Source of the DNA: an uncultured Streptomyces sp. | Lineage (GTDB): Bacteria; Actinomycetota; Actinomycetes; Streptomycetales; Streptomycetaceae | Reading direction: 5' to 3' | Length of the DNA stretch: 64,000 bases | Assembly: GCF_947488945.1 (NCBI RefSeq) | Contig: NZ_CANLBS010000012.1 | Span: 124,001 to 188,000 of the forward strand | In this document: in pieces, positions 43,893 through 52,564 of the stretch | How the letters are laid out: each line of letters begins with the position of its first letter | How positions within the stretch are numbered: position 1 is the stretch's first letter | Translations under genes and position numbers: made by a program | The notes under the pieces: generated by a model | The model's input: the letters and a program-made list of their open reading frames with translations, nothing else | What the model was told of the DNA's origin: nothing | The model's database searches: none

Positions 43893-45569
43893 TCAGGCCT
43901 TGGTGGCCGCCTCGTACTCCTCGTGGAACTCCTCGGCTGCCTGCGCACCGCCCTTGGCCAGCCAGTCCTTGACCATCGTGTCCCAGGAGGAGACCGGCTT
44001 GCGGCCCATGACGATGGCCTTGATCGCGTCTTCCTTGAGCAGCATCAACTCGTTCTGCTTGGCGTTCCAGGTCTTGGAGAGCAGACCGACACTCATGTCC
44101 GGCCGGCCGATGGCGACGATCTCCGATTCGAAGGCGTGCCGGCGCTTGACGGAGGCCTCGGCGCCGGGAACCGACGAAGGGAGGAAGATGGGCGTCTGGC
44201 AGCAGGCGATGAAGCCCACGCCCACGGTGTCCTTGCTGTCGCCGTCCAGCGCGATCTGCTTCTGGACGGGACTGCCGTCCTCGGCACGGTCGAAGTGCGT
44301 GCCCTCGACGCCGTAGTTGACGAACTCGTACTCCTTGGTGCCGAACGGGGCCGCGAGGTAGTTCATGACCCGGAGCAGCATCCTGATGCGGTCCTTGGGG
44401 GCCTTCTTCAGCACGGTGAAGTAGTCGGCGCCGGGGGAGAACCAGTGCACCGCCTTCTTGCCGTTGTCCGGCTTGGGCGGACGGACCTGGTCCACGGTGA
44501 AGGCGCTCCCGACGGCCACGTGGTTGCCGGTGAAGTCGACGGCCGCGCCGGAGACGCTGGCCGTGACCCCCGTGCGGAAGTCGGTGGTCAGGGTGGCGTC
44601 GTGCGACAGCGGGTCGGCCCGGAATATGCCGTTCTTCTGCCACTTGACCATGTTCTCCAGGGCGTCCTTGAATTCGTCGGCCTGGACGTGGTTGACGAAG
44701 GCGCCGTCCTTCAGGGTCCACACGTTCGGCGTTCCGTACATCGGCACGAGCGTGTTGAAGCCGAACGCGCCCGCGCCCGCCACGCCCATCCCCCACTTGT
44801 TCCGTCCCGAGATCTGCTGGAGGCCCTTGGCGTACTCGTCGACCGTGAGAGCGCCGATCTCCGGCACCCAGACGCCGGCCGACTTCAGCCGCTCCACATT
44901 GGCCGCGATGGTCTGGCCGATCCGGGGGCGCTCCACCGGGAAGCGGTAGAGACGGCCGTCGATGCGGTCGGCGGCCTTCCAGGCGTAGGTCGGGATGGCC
45001 GCGATGTTCGGGTACTCCTTGACGGCGTCCCCGGAGAGGAACTCCGTCAGATCCTGGCACTTGGCGGCGATCAGCTCGGTCGGGTTCGGCAGGTACGACG
45101 ACGCGGCGATGATGTCCGGCAGATCGCCGCCGGCCACCAGGGTGGCGAACTTCTGTTGCGCCTCACCGGCGGGCACCACGACCAGGTCCAGATCGACGCC
45201 CAGCTCCTTGTTGAGGGCCTGCCAGAACTGGTGCTGGGCCTTCGCCTTCGGCGGGGCGCCCCAGGTGATGGTCCACACCGTCACCTTGGAGCCGTCACCG
45301 GGCTTCTCGGCGACGGACCGCTTCAGTCCCTCGGGGTAACGCAGGTAGCCGGGACGGACACCCTGGTCGGTGGGGGCCAGGTCAGGAGCCGGGGCGTCCG
45401 GACTCGCGACGTACGTCGGCCACGCGGCGAGCTTCTTGCCCACGTTGTCGAGGTCGCCCCCGCCCGAAGACGTGGTCGAACAGGCCGAGAGGGTCATTCC
45501 GGTGGCCGCGAGCGCGGTGGAGGCGCCGATCGTCTGCAGCACTTTTCTGCGGGAGATGCCGGAGGACAT
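43893..45569 (-). CDS. Sugar ABC importer substrate-binding lipoprotein
   Basis: Extracytoplasmic solute-binding protein of 558 residues that captures an oligosaccharide for the two permeases encoded before it. A Tat-type signal (ISRRKVLQTIGAST) ends in a lipobox, TLSAC, so it should be anchored outside the membrane. The size, VTVWTITWG near residue 100 and GGDLPDIIAAS fit the LipO/YtcQ branch of family 1 binding proteins, typical for large oligosaccharides such as unsaturated uronides. It is the last gene of the operon. Codon use is normal. Ligand not determinable. Confidence 0.88.
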   Translation of the reverse strand: MSSGISRRKVLQTIGASTALAATGMTLSACSTTSSGGGDLDNVGKKLAAWPTYVASPDAPAPDLAPTDQGVRPGYLRYPEGLKRSVAEKPGDGSKVTVWTITWGAPPKAKAQHQFWQALNKELGVDLDLVVVPAGEAQQKFATLVAGGDLPDIIAASSYLPNPTELIAAKCQDLTEFLSGDAVKEYPNIAAIPTYAWKAADRIDGRLYRFPVERPRIGQTIAANVERLKSAGVWVPEIGALTVDEYAKGLQQISGRNKWGMGVAGAGAFGFNTLVPMYGTPNVWTLKDGAFVNHVQADEFKDALENMVKWQKNGIFRADPLSHDATLTTDFRTGVTASVSGAAVDFTGNHVAVGSAFTVDQVRPPKPDNGKKAVHWFSPGADYFTVLKKAPKDRIRMLLRVMNYLAAPFGTKEYEFVNYGVEGTHFDRAEDGSPVQKQIALDGDSKDTVGVGFIACCQTPIFLPSSVPGAEASVKRRHAFESEIVAIGRPDMSVGLLSKTWNAKQNELMLLKEDAIKAIVMGRKPVSSWDTMVKDWLAKGGAQAAEEFHEEYEAATKA

Positions 45570-45655
45570 GGGAAACCGTTCCTTTACGAAGGCCCCGACC
45601 CGGGGCGGGTGACGAAGCGGGGGATGCGCGGGGTGTACGGGCTGCGGGGGCGGGG

Positions 45656-46588
45656 TCAGCTCTTTACCGCACCGGTGAGCACGCCCTTGGCGAAGTAGCG
45701 CTGGATGAAGGGGTAGACGCAGAGGATCGGCACGGTGGCGATCATCACGACGGCCATGTTGACGGTCTGCGGAGCGAACTGGATCTGTTCGTTCACGTTG
45801 CCCGCCACGTTGATCAGGCTCTGCTGGCTCTGCACGACGTAGGTGCGCATCCAGGTCTGGAGGGGCCACATCGTGGCCTGGTCGGTGTAGAGGACGGCTC
45901 GGAAGAAGTCGTTCCAGTACCCGACCGCGTAGAACAGACCCACCACCGCGACCACGGCCTTGGAGAGCGGGAGGACGATGGTGAAGAGGATGCGCAGTTC
46001 GCCGGCGCCGTCGATCTTGGCCGATTCGAAGAGTTCCTGCGGGATGCCCTGGAAGAACCCTCGCATGACGACCAGGTTGAACGCGCTGACCAGGACGGGC
46101 AGGAACAGCGCCCAGTAGGTGTTGCGCAGGCCCATCCCGTTGACCACCAGGAAGCTGGGGATCATGCCGGCCGGGAAGAGGAGGGTGAAAAGGATCAGCA
46201 GCATGATCGGCTTGCCGCCGGTCACACCGGGCCGGGCGAGGGCGTAGGCGAGCAGGATGGTGCACGCCAGACTCGCGGCGGTGCCGACCACGGTCACCAG
46301 GGCGGACACGCCCACGGCACGGGTGATCTGTCCCCCCGAGAAGACCAGGTCGTAGGCGTGGGTGGTCCAGCGCTCGGGCCACAGGGCGTAACCGCCGTTG
46401 GCGATCACCTGGGAGTCGGGGGAGAGGCTGGTGGCGAGCACCACCCAGAAGGGGACGATCACCGTCAGCACCGTGACGACGAGGACGACGCCCTTGCCCG
46501 CCCGGGTGACCGGCTTCGGCTTCTCCTTCCACGCCGGACGCTCGGCGCGCTCGGCGGTCGGGCGGTCCATGTCGAGGACATCGCTCAT
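45656..46588 (-). CDS. Sugar ABC importer permease (MalG/YtcP type)
   Basis: Inner-membrane permease of 310 residues with six predicted helices and the EAA-type loop ELFESAKIDGAGELRILFTIVLPLSKA that docks the ATPase. Helix 1 is VVLVVTVLTVIVPFWVVLATSL. The ATG shares its A with the TGA of the upstream permease (46588), so translation is coupled. No ATPase gene lies in the operon; in Streptomyces such importers share the ATPase MsiK encoded elsewhere. Confidence 0.92.
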   Translation of the reverse strand: MSDVLDMDRPTAERAERPAWKEKPKPVTRAGKGVVLVVTVLTVIVPFWVVLATSLSPDSQVIANGGYALWPERWTTHAYDLVFSGGQITRAVGVSALVTVVGTAASLACTILLAYALARPGVTGGKPIMLLILFTLLFPAGMIPSFLVVNGMGLRNTYWALFLPVLVSAFNLVVMRGFFQGIPQELFESAKIDGAGELRILFTIVLPLSKAVVAVVGLFYAVGYWNDFFRAVLYTDQATMWPLQTWMRTYVVQSQQSLINVAGNVNEQIQFAPQTVNMAVVMIATVPILCVYPFIQRYFAKGVLTGAVKS

Positions 46589-47574
46589 CAGCGGTACACC
46601 CCCTGCTCACCCATGCGGTGGGCGATCTTGTTCGTGGAGAAGACGAGAACGGCTCCGATGACGCCCTTGAACAGGGCGGCAGTGGCGGCCACCCCCCAGT
46701 TCCCGTCGCGGATGCCGTGGAAGTAGACGTAGGTGTCGATGACTTCGGCCACGTCGCCGCCGAACGCGTCGCGCTGGAGCAGGATCTGCTCGAAGCCGAC
46801 CGAGAGGATGTCACCGAGGCGCAGGATGAGCAGAAGGAAGATGACCGGGCGCAGGGCCGGCAGCGTGATGTGCCAGAACCGCCGCCAGGGACCCGCGCCG
46901 TCGAGCGCGGAGGCTTCGTAGAGTCCCTCGTCGACCTGGAAGAGCGCCGCCAGGAAGATGATGGTGCCCCAGCCGCTCTCCTTCCAGACCAGCTCCAGCA
47001 CCATCAAGGGCTTGAACAGGTCCGGATTGCCCAGTATGTCGATCAGATGCCCGTCGTCACCGCCGAGTGCGCCGTTGAGCGCCCCGCTCGATCCCAGCAG
47101 TTGCTGGAAGAGGGCGACGACGATGACCCACGAGATGAAGTGGGGCAGATAGACGACGCTCTGCACGAACTTGCGCACCGGCCCCTGGGTGAGGCTGTGC
47201 AGCAGCAGAGCGAGGGCGAGCGGGACCGGGAAGTAGAAGACGAGCTGCACCAGGGCCAGCACCACCGTGTTCAGTGCCGCGTGCCAGAAGGCCGGCTCGG
47301 AGAACAGTGTCTCGAAGTTCTCGAATCCGACCCAGGGGCTGGCCTGGAGGCCGAGGAACGGCATGTAGTTCTTGAACGCGATGACATTGCCGAACAGCGC
47401 GCCGTACTGGAAGACCAGGAAGAACAGGACGCCCGGAAGCATCAGCAGCAGGAGCGCCCGGTCCCTGACGATCCGGTGCCACAGTCCGGTGGGGCGGGGG
47501 CGTGTTCTGCCCGGATTCCCGGTGCCCGCCGCCTTCTTCGGGCGGGCCTCCGGTTCCTTCAGTGCCAGCGACAT
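46588..47574 (-). CDS. Sugar ABC importer permease (LplB/UgpA type)
   Basis: First gene of the importer operon; 328 residues with six helices (first: ALLLLMLPGVLFFLVFQYG) and the coupling loop YEASALDGAGPWRRFWHITLP. It forms the membrane channel with the permease at 45656-46588. The ATG at 47574 (SLALKEPEARPKK) follows GGGGAG; upstream in-frame codons lack a site. The promoter region with TTTCGATC repeats lies about 150-200 bases upstream. Confidence 0.9.
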   Translation of the reverse strand: MSLALKEPEARPKKAAGTGNPGRTRPRPTGLWHRIVRDRALLLLMLPGVLFFLVFQYGALFGNVIAFKNYMPFLGLQASPWVGFENFETLFSEPAFWHAALNTVVLALVQLVFYFPVPLALALLLHSLTQGPVRKFVQSVVYLPHFISWVIVVALFQQLLGSSGALNGALGGDDGHLIDILGNPDLFKPLMVLELVWKESGWGTIIFLAALFQVDEGLYEASALDGAGPWRRFWHITLPALRPVIFLLLILRLGDILSVGFEQILLQRDAFGGDVAEVIDTYVYFHGIRDGNWGVAATAALFKGVIGAVLVFSTNKIAHRMGEQGVYR

Positions 47575-47719
47575 GCCGCTCCCCTTCTTCCACATGACGA
47601 CGTGCTCCGCTCCCGGCGTCCACACCACGGCTCCCGGAACTGAGGGAGCGCGGCCCGGCGGGATCGGACGAGTGGCGCCCAGGTGTCCGGCCAACTGCCG
47701 GTATCCGGCCACACGCCGA

Positions 47720-47780
47720 ATATTGGCGAGCGTGACGATCGACGTCAAGAGGCATGGAGCGAATTTTCGATCTTTCGATC
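47720..47780 (-). promoter_or_regulatory. Importer operon promoter with TTTCGATC direct repeats
   Basis: On the minus strand, -35 TTGACG (47743-47748) and -10 CAATAT (47720-47725) are 17 bases apart. The -35 lies in a small palindrome, TGACG-N5-CGTCA (47733-47747). Just upstream, plus-strand TTTCGATC occurs twice head to tail (47765-47772, 47773-47780). Regulator unknown. Confidence 0.65.
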
Positions 47781-48065
47781 AGCAGGAGCGAAGTGGCGCA
47801 GAGCCTCAGAGGCTCCGCCGCCGTCGGTCTCGGTGCCGTCCCGCATCCAAACGGGGTGGGCGGCGGCTCGCCCCCACCGGACCCGACCAGGCGCCGAGCC
47901 TGGCGCGGTCCTGGGCGCGGTCCCGGTAGGGGTGTCGGTCAGAGGCCGTGCTGTCGTTCCTCGGCCGAATACCGCACGTCGGCTCCTGGTGCTCAGGGGA
48001 TCCGGGTGCCGGTCAGTGATCTACAACAGCGATCAGGACGACCGAATATCGAAAAAACGCGATCG

Positions 48066-48101
48066 TTCGATCTTGACGATCGAAATAGTGATCCCTACTG
48101 T
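48066..48101 (+). promoter_or_regulatory. Dehydrogenase promoter overlapped by inverted repeat
   Basis: -35 TTGACG (48073-48078) and -10 TACTGT (48096-48101) are 17 bases apart, with the ATG seven bases after the -10 (leaderless). The inverted repeat TTCGATC (48066-48072) and GATCGAA (48078-48084) covers the -35, as expected for a repressor site. Confidence 0.7.
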
Positions 48102-48108
48102 CGCCCTC

Positions 48109-49170
48109 ATGACCGCCCTGCCCGCCGACCCGGCCGCCGACGCCCCACTCGCCCCGCACGAACCGAGCCGGCCCCGTGTCCTGCTGGCGATGGATCCCGA
48201 ATTCGCCCCCACCCTGCTCAGCGAGCGGACCCTGACCCGGCTCGCCCGGATCGCCCGGTGCGACACCCGCCTCCTCGTCCAGGACCTCACCGACCCGGCC
48301 GTGCGCGCGGCGCTCGCCGACGCGGAGGTCCTGCTCACGTTCTGGGGCTGTCCGCCGCTCGACGAGGCCGTCCTGGCCGCCGCCCCCAAGCTGCGGGCCG
48401 TGGTGCACGCCGCCGGTTCGGTCCGCGGCCATGTTCCCGCACACGTCTGGGACCGCGGCATCCAGGTCTCCTCGGCGGCCTCCGCCAACGCGCTGCCCGT
48501 CGCCGAATACACCGTGGCCTGCGTCCTGTTCTTCAACAAGCACGTGCTGGAGGCGAGAGACGCCTACCGCCGGGTGCGCGGCCACGACGACTGGCGCTCG
48601 CTCTTCACGGACGTCGGCAACTACCGGCGCACCGTCGGCATCGTCGGCGCCTCCCGCATCGGCCGGCGCGTCATGGAACTCCTGCGGCCCTACGCCCTCG
48701 ACGTCCTCGTCCACGACCCGTACCTCTCCGCCACCGGGGCGACGGAGCTAGGCGTCCGCGCCGTCGACCTCGACACGCTCTGCGCCGAGTCCGACGTGGT
48801 CTCCCTGCACGCGCCGGAACTCCCCTCGACCCTCCGCATGATCGACCGCCGGAGGCTCGCGCTGATGCGGGACGGCGCCACCTTCATCAACACCGCCCGC
48901 GGAGCCCTGGTCGACCAGGACGCGCTCACCGCCGAACTCGTCGCGGGACGGCTGCGCGCCGTCATCGACGTCACCGTGCCCGAGGTGCTGCCGTCCGACT
49001 CGCCCCTCTACGACCTGCCCAACGTGCTGCTCACCCCGCACTTCGCCGGTTCGTTCGGCAACGAGGTGCAGCGGATGGCGGATTCCGCCCTCGACGAGAT
49101 CGCACGGTTCGCCCGCGGCCTCCCCTTCAGCCACCCGGTGCGCCGAGAGGAACTCGACCACCTCGCCTGA
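48109..49170 (+). CDS. D-2-hydroxyacid dehydrogenase, NAD-binding
   Basis: Dehydrogenase of 353 residues in the formate/glycerate dehydrogenase family. The coenzyme domain shows VGIVGASRIGRRVMELLRP, and the catalytic segments are SLHAPELPSTLRMIDRRRL and FINTARGALVDQDAL. A conserved His follows in LLTPHFAGSFGNE. It should interconvert a 2-hydroxy acid and its 2-oxo acid, or a related sugar acid. The divergent sugar importer and shared repeats place it in carbohydrate catabolism, perhaps of uronate-derived products. The ATG is leaderless behind a clear promoter; longer in-frame starts lie inside the gap. Confidence 0.9.
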   Translation: MTALPADPAADAPLAPHEPSRPRVLLAMDPEFAPTLLSERTLTRLARIARCDTRLLVQDLTDPAVRAALADAEVLLTFWGCPPLDEAVLAAAPKLRAVVHAAGSVRGHVPAHVWDRGIQVSSAASANALPVAEYTVACVLFFNKHVLEARDAYRRVRGHDDWRSLFTDVGNYRRTVGIVGASRIGRRVMELLRPYALDVLVHDPYLSATGATELGVRAVDLDTLCAESDVVSLHAPELPSTLRMIDRRRLALMRDGATFINTARGALVDQDALTAELVAGRLRAVIDVTVPEVLPSDSPLYDLPNVLLTPHFAGSFGNEVQRMADSALDEIARFARGLPFSHPVRREELDHLA

Positions 49171-49362
49171 CCTCGCGCCCGCCGTCCGGCCGCGGGCGCA
49201 GCCGTACACGGCCCCCGGACCACGCTCCTCAGCCCGGCTCCGTCGCACCCGTTCCCGAACTCATCCCTGCCCGGCTGCGGGCGCGGGACCGTTCCGCTTC
49301 CTCTACGTTGACCAGGAGGTCACTCCCCACGCCGTACGGCAACCACGGACGGAGACACGGTC

Positions 49363-50445
49363 ATGGACGCGCAGACCCCGCAGACGCCGCAGACCCCGCA
49401 GACGCACAGGGACGAGGAGGCCGGCCTGCGGGTCGTGGTCACCGGGGCGACGGGGAACGTCGGGACCAGCGTGGTCCGGGCCCTCGCGGCGGACCCCTCG
49501 GTCGGCTCGGTCCTCGGACTGGCGCGCAGGATTCCGCTGCTCTCGGTGCCCAAGGTCGCCTGGGCCGGCATCGACCTGGAGGAGGACGACAGCGAGCGGA
49601 CCCTGCGCGCGCTGCTGGACGGCGCCGACGCGGTGGTGCACCTCGCCTGGCGGTTCCAGCCGACCCATGACCCCGTCGTCACCTGGCGCGGCAACGTCGA
49701 AGGCTCGATGCGGGTCTTCCGGGCGGTCCGCGACGCCGGAGTGCCGGCCCTGGTGCACGCGTCGTCGGTCGGTGCGTACTCCCCGGGTCCCAAGACCGGC
49801 CCCGGCGTCGACGAGGACTGGCCCACCCACGGCTGGCCCGACGCCGCCTACTGCCGGGAGAAGGCCTACCTGGAACGCGTTCTCGACACCTTCGAGCTGC
49901 GCCATCCCCAGATCCGCGTCGTGCGGATGCGCCCCGGCTTCCTCTTCAAGAAGGAGGCGGCCCCCGAACAGCGCCGCATCTTCGCCGGAAAGTTCTTCCC
50001 CGGCCCTCTCATCAGGCCCGGCCTGCTGCCGTACGTCCCCGACCTGGACGGGCTGCGCTTCCAGATCCTGCACACCGACGACGCGGCCCGCGCCTACCTC
50101 CTGGCGGTGCGCGAGGACGTGCGCGGCCCCTTCAACCTGGCCGCCGGACCGGTCGTCGACCCCCGGCTGCTGGGGGAGAAGCTCGGCGCGAAGGTGGTCC
50201 GGGTCCCCGTGGCGGTGGTGCGCACCGCGCTGGCCACCGCCTGGCGCGCCCGTGCGGTGCCCGCCTCCCCGCACCTGTTCGACGCGGTGCTGCGCCTGCC
50301 GCTGATGGACTGCTCGCGGGCGCACGACGTCCTCGGCTGGCGGCCGGAGAAGACCTCCGAGGAGGCGCTGGACGCCTTCCTCTCCGGCGTGCGCGACGGA
50401 GACGGCGAGCAGACCGCCCCGCTCGCCGGGCGGCGCGTGGGATGA
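49363..50445 (+). CDS. NAD-dependent epimerase/dehydratase-family SDR
   Basis: A 360-residue extended SDR. The N-terminus is a short Pro-Gln-Thr repeat (DAQTPQTPQTPQT), encoded by a 9-base tandem repeat, before the dinucleotide motif VVVTGATGNVG at about residues 24-34. The catalytic pair is Tyr163 and Lys167 (YCREK). LVHASSVGAYSPG and MRPGFLFKKE follow. Substrate unknown; a nucleotide sugar or hydrophobic substrate is possible. It ends at a strong hairpin, convergent with DUF5709. Confidence 0.85.
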   Translation: MDAQTPQTPQTPQTHRDEEAGLRVVVTGATGNVGTSVVRALAADPSVGSVLGLARRIPLLSVPKVAWAGIDLEEDDSERTLRALLDGADAVVHLAWRFQPTHDPVVTWRGNVEGSMRVFRAVRDAGVPALVHASSVGAYSPGPKTGPGVDEDWPTHGWPDAAYCREKAYLERVLDTFELRHPQIRVVRMRPGFLFKKEAAPEQRRIFAGKFFPGPLIRPGLLPYVPDLDGLRFQILHTDDAARAYLLAVREDVRGPFNLAAGPVVDPRLLGEKLGAKVVRVPVAVVRTALATAWRARAVPASPHLFDAVLRLPLMDCSRAHDVLGWRPEKTSEEALDAFLSGVRDGDGEQTAPLAGRRVG

Positions 50446-50544
50446 CGGCGATCGCCCCGAAGGGCGGGTGCGGCACGCGGGTGCGGGCAGTCCGGCGGGT
50501 CACCGTCCCCGCCTGATCCGCCGCCCCCTCCCAGGCGCACGAAC

Positions 50545-50582
50545 GGCCCCTGCCGCCCCGCGTGCGCGGGGCGGCAGGGGCC
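50545..50582. terminator. Bidirectional hairpin terminator
   Basis: Seventeen-base perfect inverted repeat (arms 50545-50561 and 50566-50582, 4-base loop) between the convergent SDR and DUF5709 genes. Confidence 0.8.
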
Positions 50583-50603
50583 GGAGGGGGCGCGGGGCGG
50601 GGG

Positions 50604-51071
50604 TCAGGTCCCGGTGCCGTCGTCCTCCACCAGGTGCACCGCCGCCTCCTCGGCCGACGCCGCGCCGCCGTCGATGCCGACGTCGTGGGCCACCACGTCG
50701 TTGGCGCGGCCGGGCTCCGAGCGGTCCTGGGCCAGCCGTCCGGCCCGCGGGCCGTCGGACACCACGTCGTCCTCCGGCTCCCCGTCGCCGTCGGTCAGAT
50801 CGCCGATGCCGTCCCCCGGGACCGGCTCGACGTCCGGGGTCTCCTGCGCGAGGCGCTGGTCGAGGCTCTCGCCCTCCCGCTCCTCCGCGCCCGTGGTGCC
50901 GTACTTCTCCACGCCGAGCGGCTTCTCCGGCGGGGAGTAGCCCTCTTCCATCTGGTCGTCCAGGTCCCGTTCGTCCAGGACGTTCTCCAGGTCGAGGTCG
51001 TCCGTCGGAGGGTTCTGCGAATCGTCGCCGGTGGGCTGGTAGACGTCGTCACCTCGTGCGTCGTCGGACAT
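50604..51071 (-). CDS. DUF5709 family protein
   Basis: A strongly acidic 155-residue protein (DDLDLENVLDERDLDDQMEE; YSPPEKPLGVEKYGTT). The YSPPEKP motif and the C-terminal VHLVEDDGTGT are characteristic of DUF5709, an actinobacterial family without known function, largely disordered and cytoplasmic. It lies 32 bases after the P450 gene on the same strand, so the two may be one transcript. The ATG at 51071 follows AAAGGAG. Confidence 0.85.
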   Translation of the reverse strand: MSDDARGDDVYQPTGDDSQNPPTDDLDLENVLDERDLDDQMEEGYSPPEKPLGVEKYGTTGAEEREGESLDQRLAQETPDVEPVPGDGIGDLTDGDGEPEDDVVSDGPRAGRLAQDRSEPGRANDVVAHDVGIDGGAASAEEAAVHLVEDDGTGT

Positions 51072-51103
51072 GTGCGGCTCCTTTCCGTGCGGGCCGGTCG
51101 GGG

Positions 51104-52330
51104 TCAGTGGACGTCCGTGACGACGAAACCGCTGCGCGGCGCCGTCGGGACGCGGTTCAGGGGGATGCGGAGGTCCTGTTCCACCACCTCGTAGGAGAGG
51201 CGGGCGAGCAGGGTCGAGAGGGTGGCGAGGACGGTGAGCGTCACGTCCTCGCCGGGGCACCGGTGGCCGGCCGCCGGATCGCCGCCGCCCTGGGGGACCA
51301 GGTCGTCGCGCCCGACCGGCGTGTCCAGGAACCGGGACGGATCGAAGGCGTACGGCCGGGGCCACAGCTCCGGGTCGTGGTTGTGCCCGTACAGATCGAG
51401 CAGGACGAGGGTGCCCTCGGGGACCGGGCGGCCGAGCCACTGGAGGTCCCGGGCCGCCAGCCCGCCGACGAACGGGGCGAACGGATAGAAGCGCCGCACC
51501 TCCTGGGAGAAGGCCGTCGCGTACGCCGGATCGTCCGGGTTCATCAGCGCGGCGCGGTGCTCCGGCCACCGGTGCAGGGCGTGCGCGGCGAACGTCGCGA
51601 ACCAGGTCACCGCCACGGTCGGGCGCAGGATGTTGAGCACCTCGACCGCCGCCGTGTGCGTCGGCAGCGGGGATCCGTCGGCGTCCCGGTGCCCGGTCAC
51701 CGTCCGGAACGGGGAGTCGTCGGCCGCTCCGGGGCCGGCCGCCCGCTGCCGCTCCCGCTCCACCAGGGACGCGATGCGCTCCTCCTGGCGGCGGCGGGCG
51801 GCCCGCGCCCGGAAGTGCCGCGGTCCCGCCGATGCGAAGCCGTCCACCATCGCCACCAGGTCCCGGGCGACCGGCGCCGCCTCGCCCTCGGCGAGCGGTA
51901 CGCCGGCCCAGGTGTGGACGGCGCGCGTCAGCACCAGGGCGAACGCGTCGAACAGCGTCACCTCCCGCTGCCCGGACCACTCGGTCCTGGCGCGGTCCCA
52001 CTCCCGTGCCACCTCGTCGGCGAGCGCACGCACCCGCACCGGGTCGGTGAGCAGGCCGAGGAACATCGCCTTGCGGACCCGGTGCGCGTCGCCGTCGAGC
52101 GTGTGCACGGCACCCCGGCCGAAGAGCGTGTCGACGACCGGCTCCGGCAACGCGGCGCGGCGGTGCACGTGGTCCTCGTCGTAGAAGAACCTCACCGCCT
52201 CGGGGCCGTGCAGGGCGATCGCCGGTTTCCCGAGCAGCCGGGTGCGCAGGGGCTCGCCGCCGTTGCGCCGACGGGCGTCCGGCAGCCAGGCGTATCCCTT
52301 CAACAGCAGGGGGAGGGTGCTCTCTGCCAT
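51104..52330 (-). CDS. Cytochrome P450 peroxygenase, CYP152-like
   Basis: Heme enzyme of 408 residues that uses H2O2 directly to hydroxylate or decarboxylate fatty acids. The heme-ligand motif is GHRCPGE with Cys358. Upstream are PQGGGDPAAGHR and VRRFYPFAPFVGGL. The I-helix has Arg236-Pro237 (ILRPTVAV) instead of the usual acid-alcohol pair; this Arg-Pro binds the fatty-acid carboxylate in CYP152 enzymes. It therefore needs no redox partner, and none is encoded nearby. The ATG at 52330 follows GGAGA. The divergent HxlR regulator probably controls it. Hydroxylation position (alpha or beta) unknown. Confidence 0.9.
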   Translation of the reverse strand: MAESTLPLLLKGYAWLPDARRRNGGEPLRTRLLGKPAIALHGPEAVRFFYDEDHVHRRAALPEPVVDTLFGRGAVHTLDGDAHRVRKAMFLGLLTDPVRVRALADEVAREWDRARTEWSGQREVTLFDAFALVLTRAVHTWAGVPLAEGEAAPVARDLVAMVDGFASAGPRHFRARAARRRQEERIASLVERERQRAAGPGAADDSPFRTVTGHRDADGSPLPTHTAAVEVLNILRPTVAVTWFATFAAHALHRWPEHRAALMNPDDPAYATAFSQEVRRFYPFAPFVGGLAARDLQWLGRPVPEGTLVLLDLYGHNHDPELWPRPYAFDPSRFLDTPVGRDDLVPQGGGDPAAGHRCPGEDVTLTVLATLSTLLARLSYEVVEQDLRIPLNRVPTAPRSGFVVTDVH

Positions 52331-52564
52331 GTGTACGGTCTCCGGTCGGTATGGGTGGGTGGGGCGCCGGGGGCGCCGGGGCGACCACGCGGCTGACCGG
52401 TCGCAACGATCCTCCACGCGGAGCGAGGGGACCGCGAGTCGGCGCCGGCCTCCCCGGACTGCGCGGCTACCCCCCGCGGTGTGGTCCACACGTCGCCACG
52501 GAGAGAGTTACGCACTTTCGTTCCGACAGTGCCTTCGGTGGGTTCGTCCGGTTAACCTGGGGTC

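Larger units (their letters stand above)
47575..48108. other. Divergent regulatory gap between importer operon and dehydrogenase
   Basis: A 534-base gap with no convincing gene. It carries two promoters pointing outwards and TTTCGATC-type repeats at both ends (separate entries). The central 47800-48000 part is ordinary GC-rich sequence. A further half-site pair ATCGAA (48048 region) and TTCGAT (48066 region) flanks GATCG. Confidence 0.6.

Noticed and set aside
49370..49405. Pro-Gln-Thr repeat as evidence of a secreted or cell-wall protein
   Set aside because: It is a short tail before a cytoplasmic SDR domain with no signal peptide.
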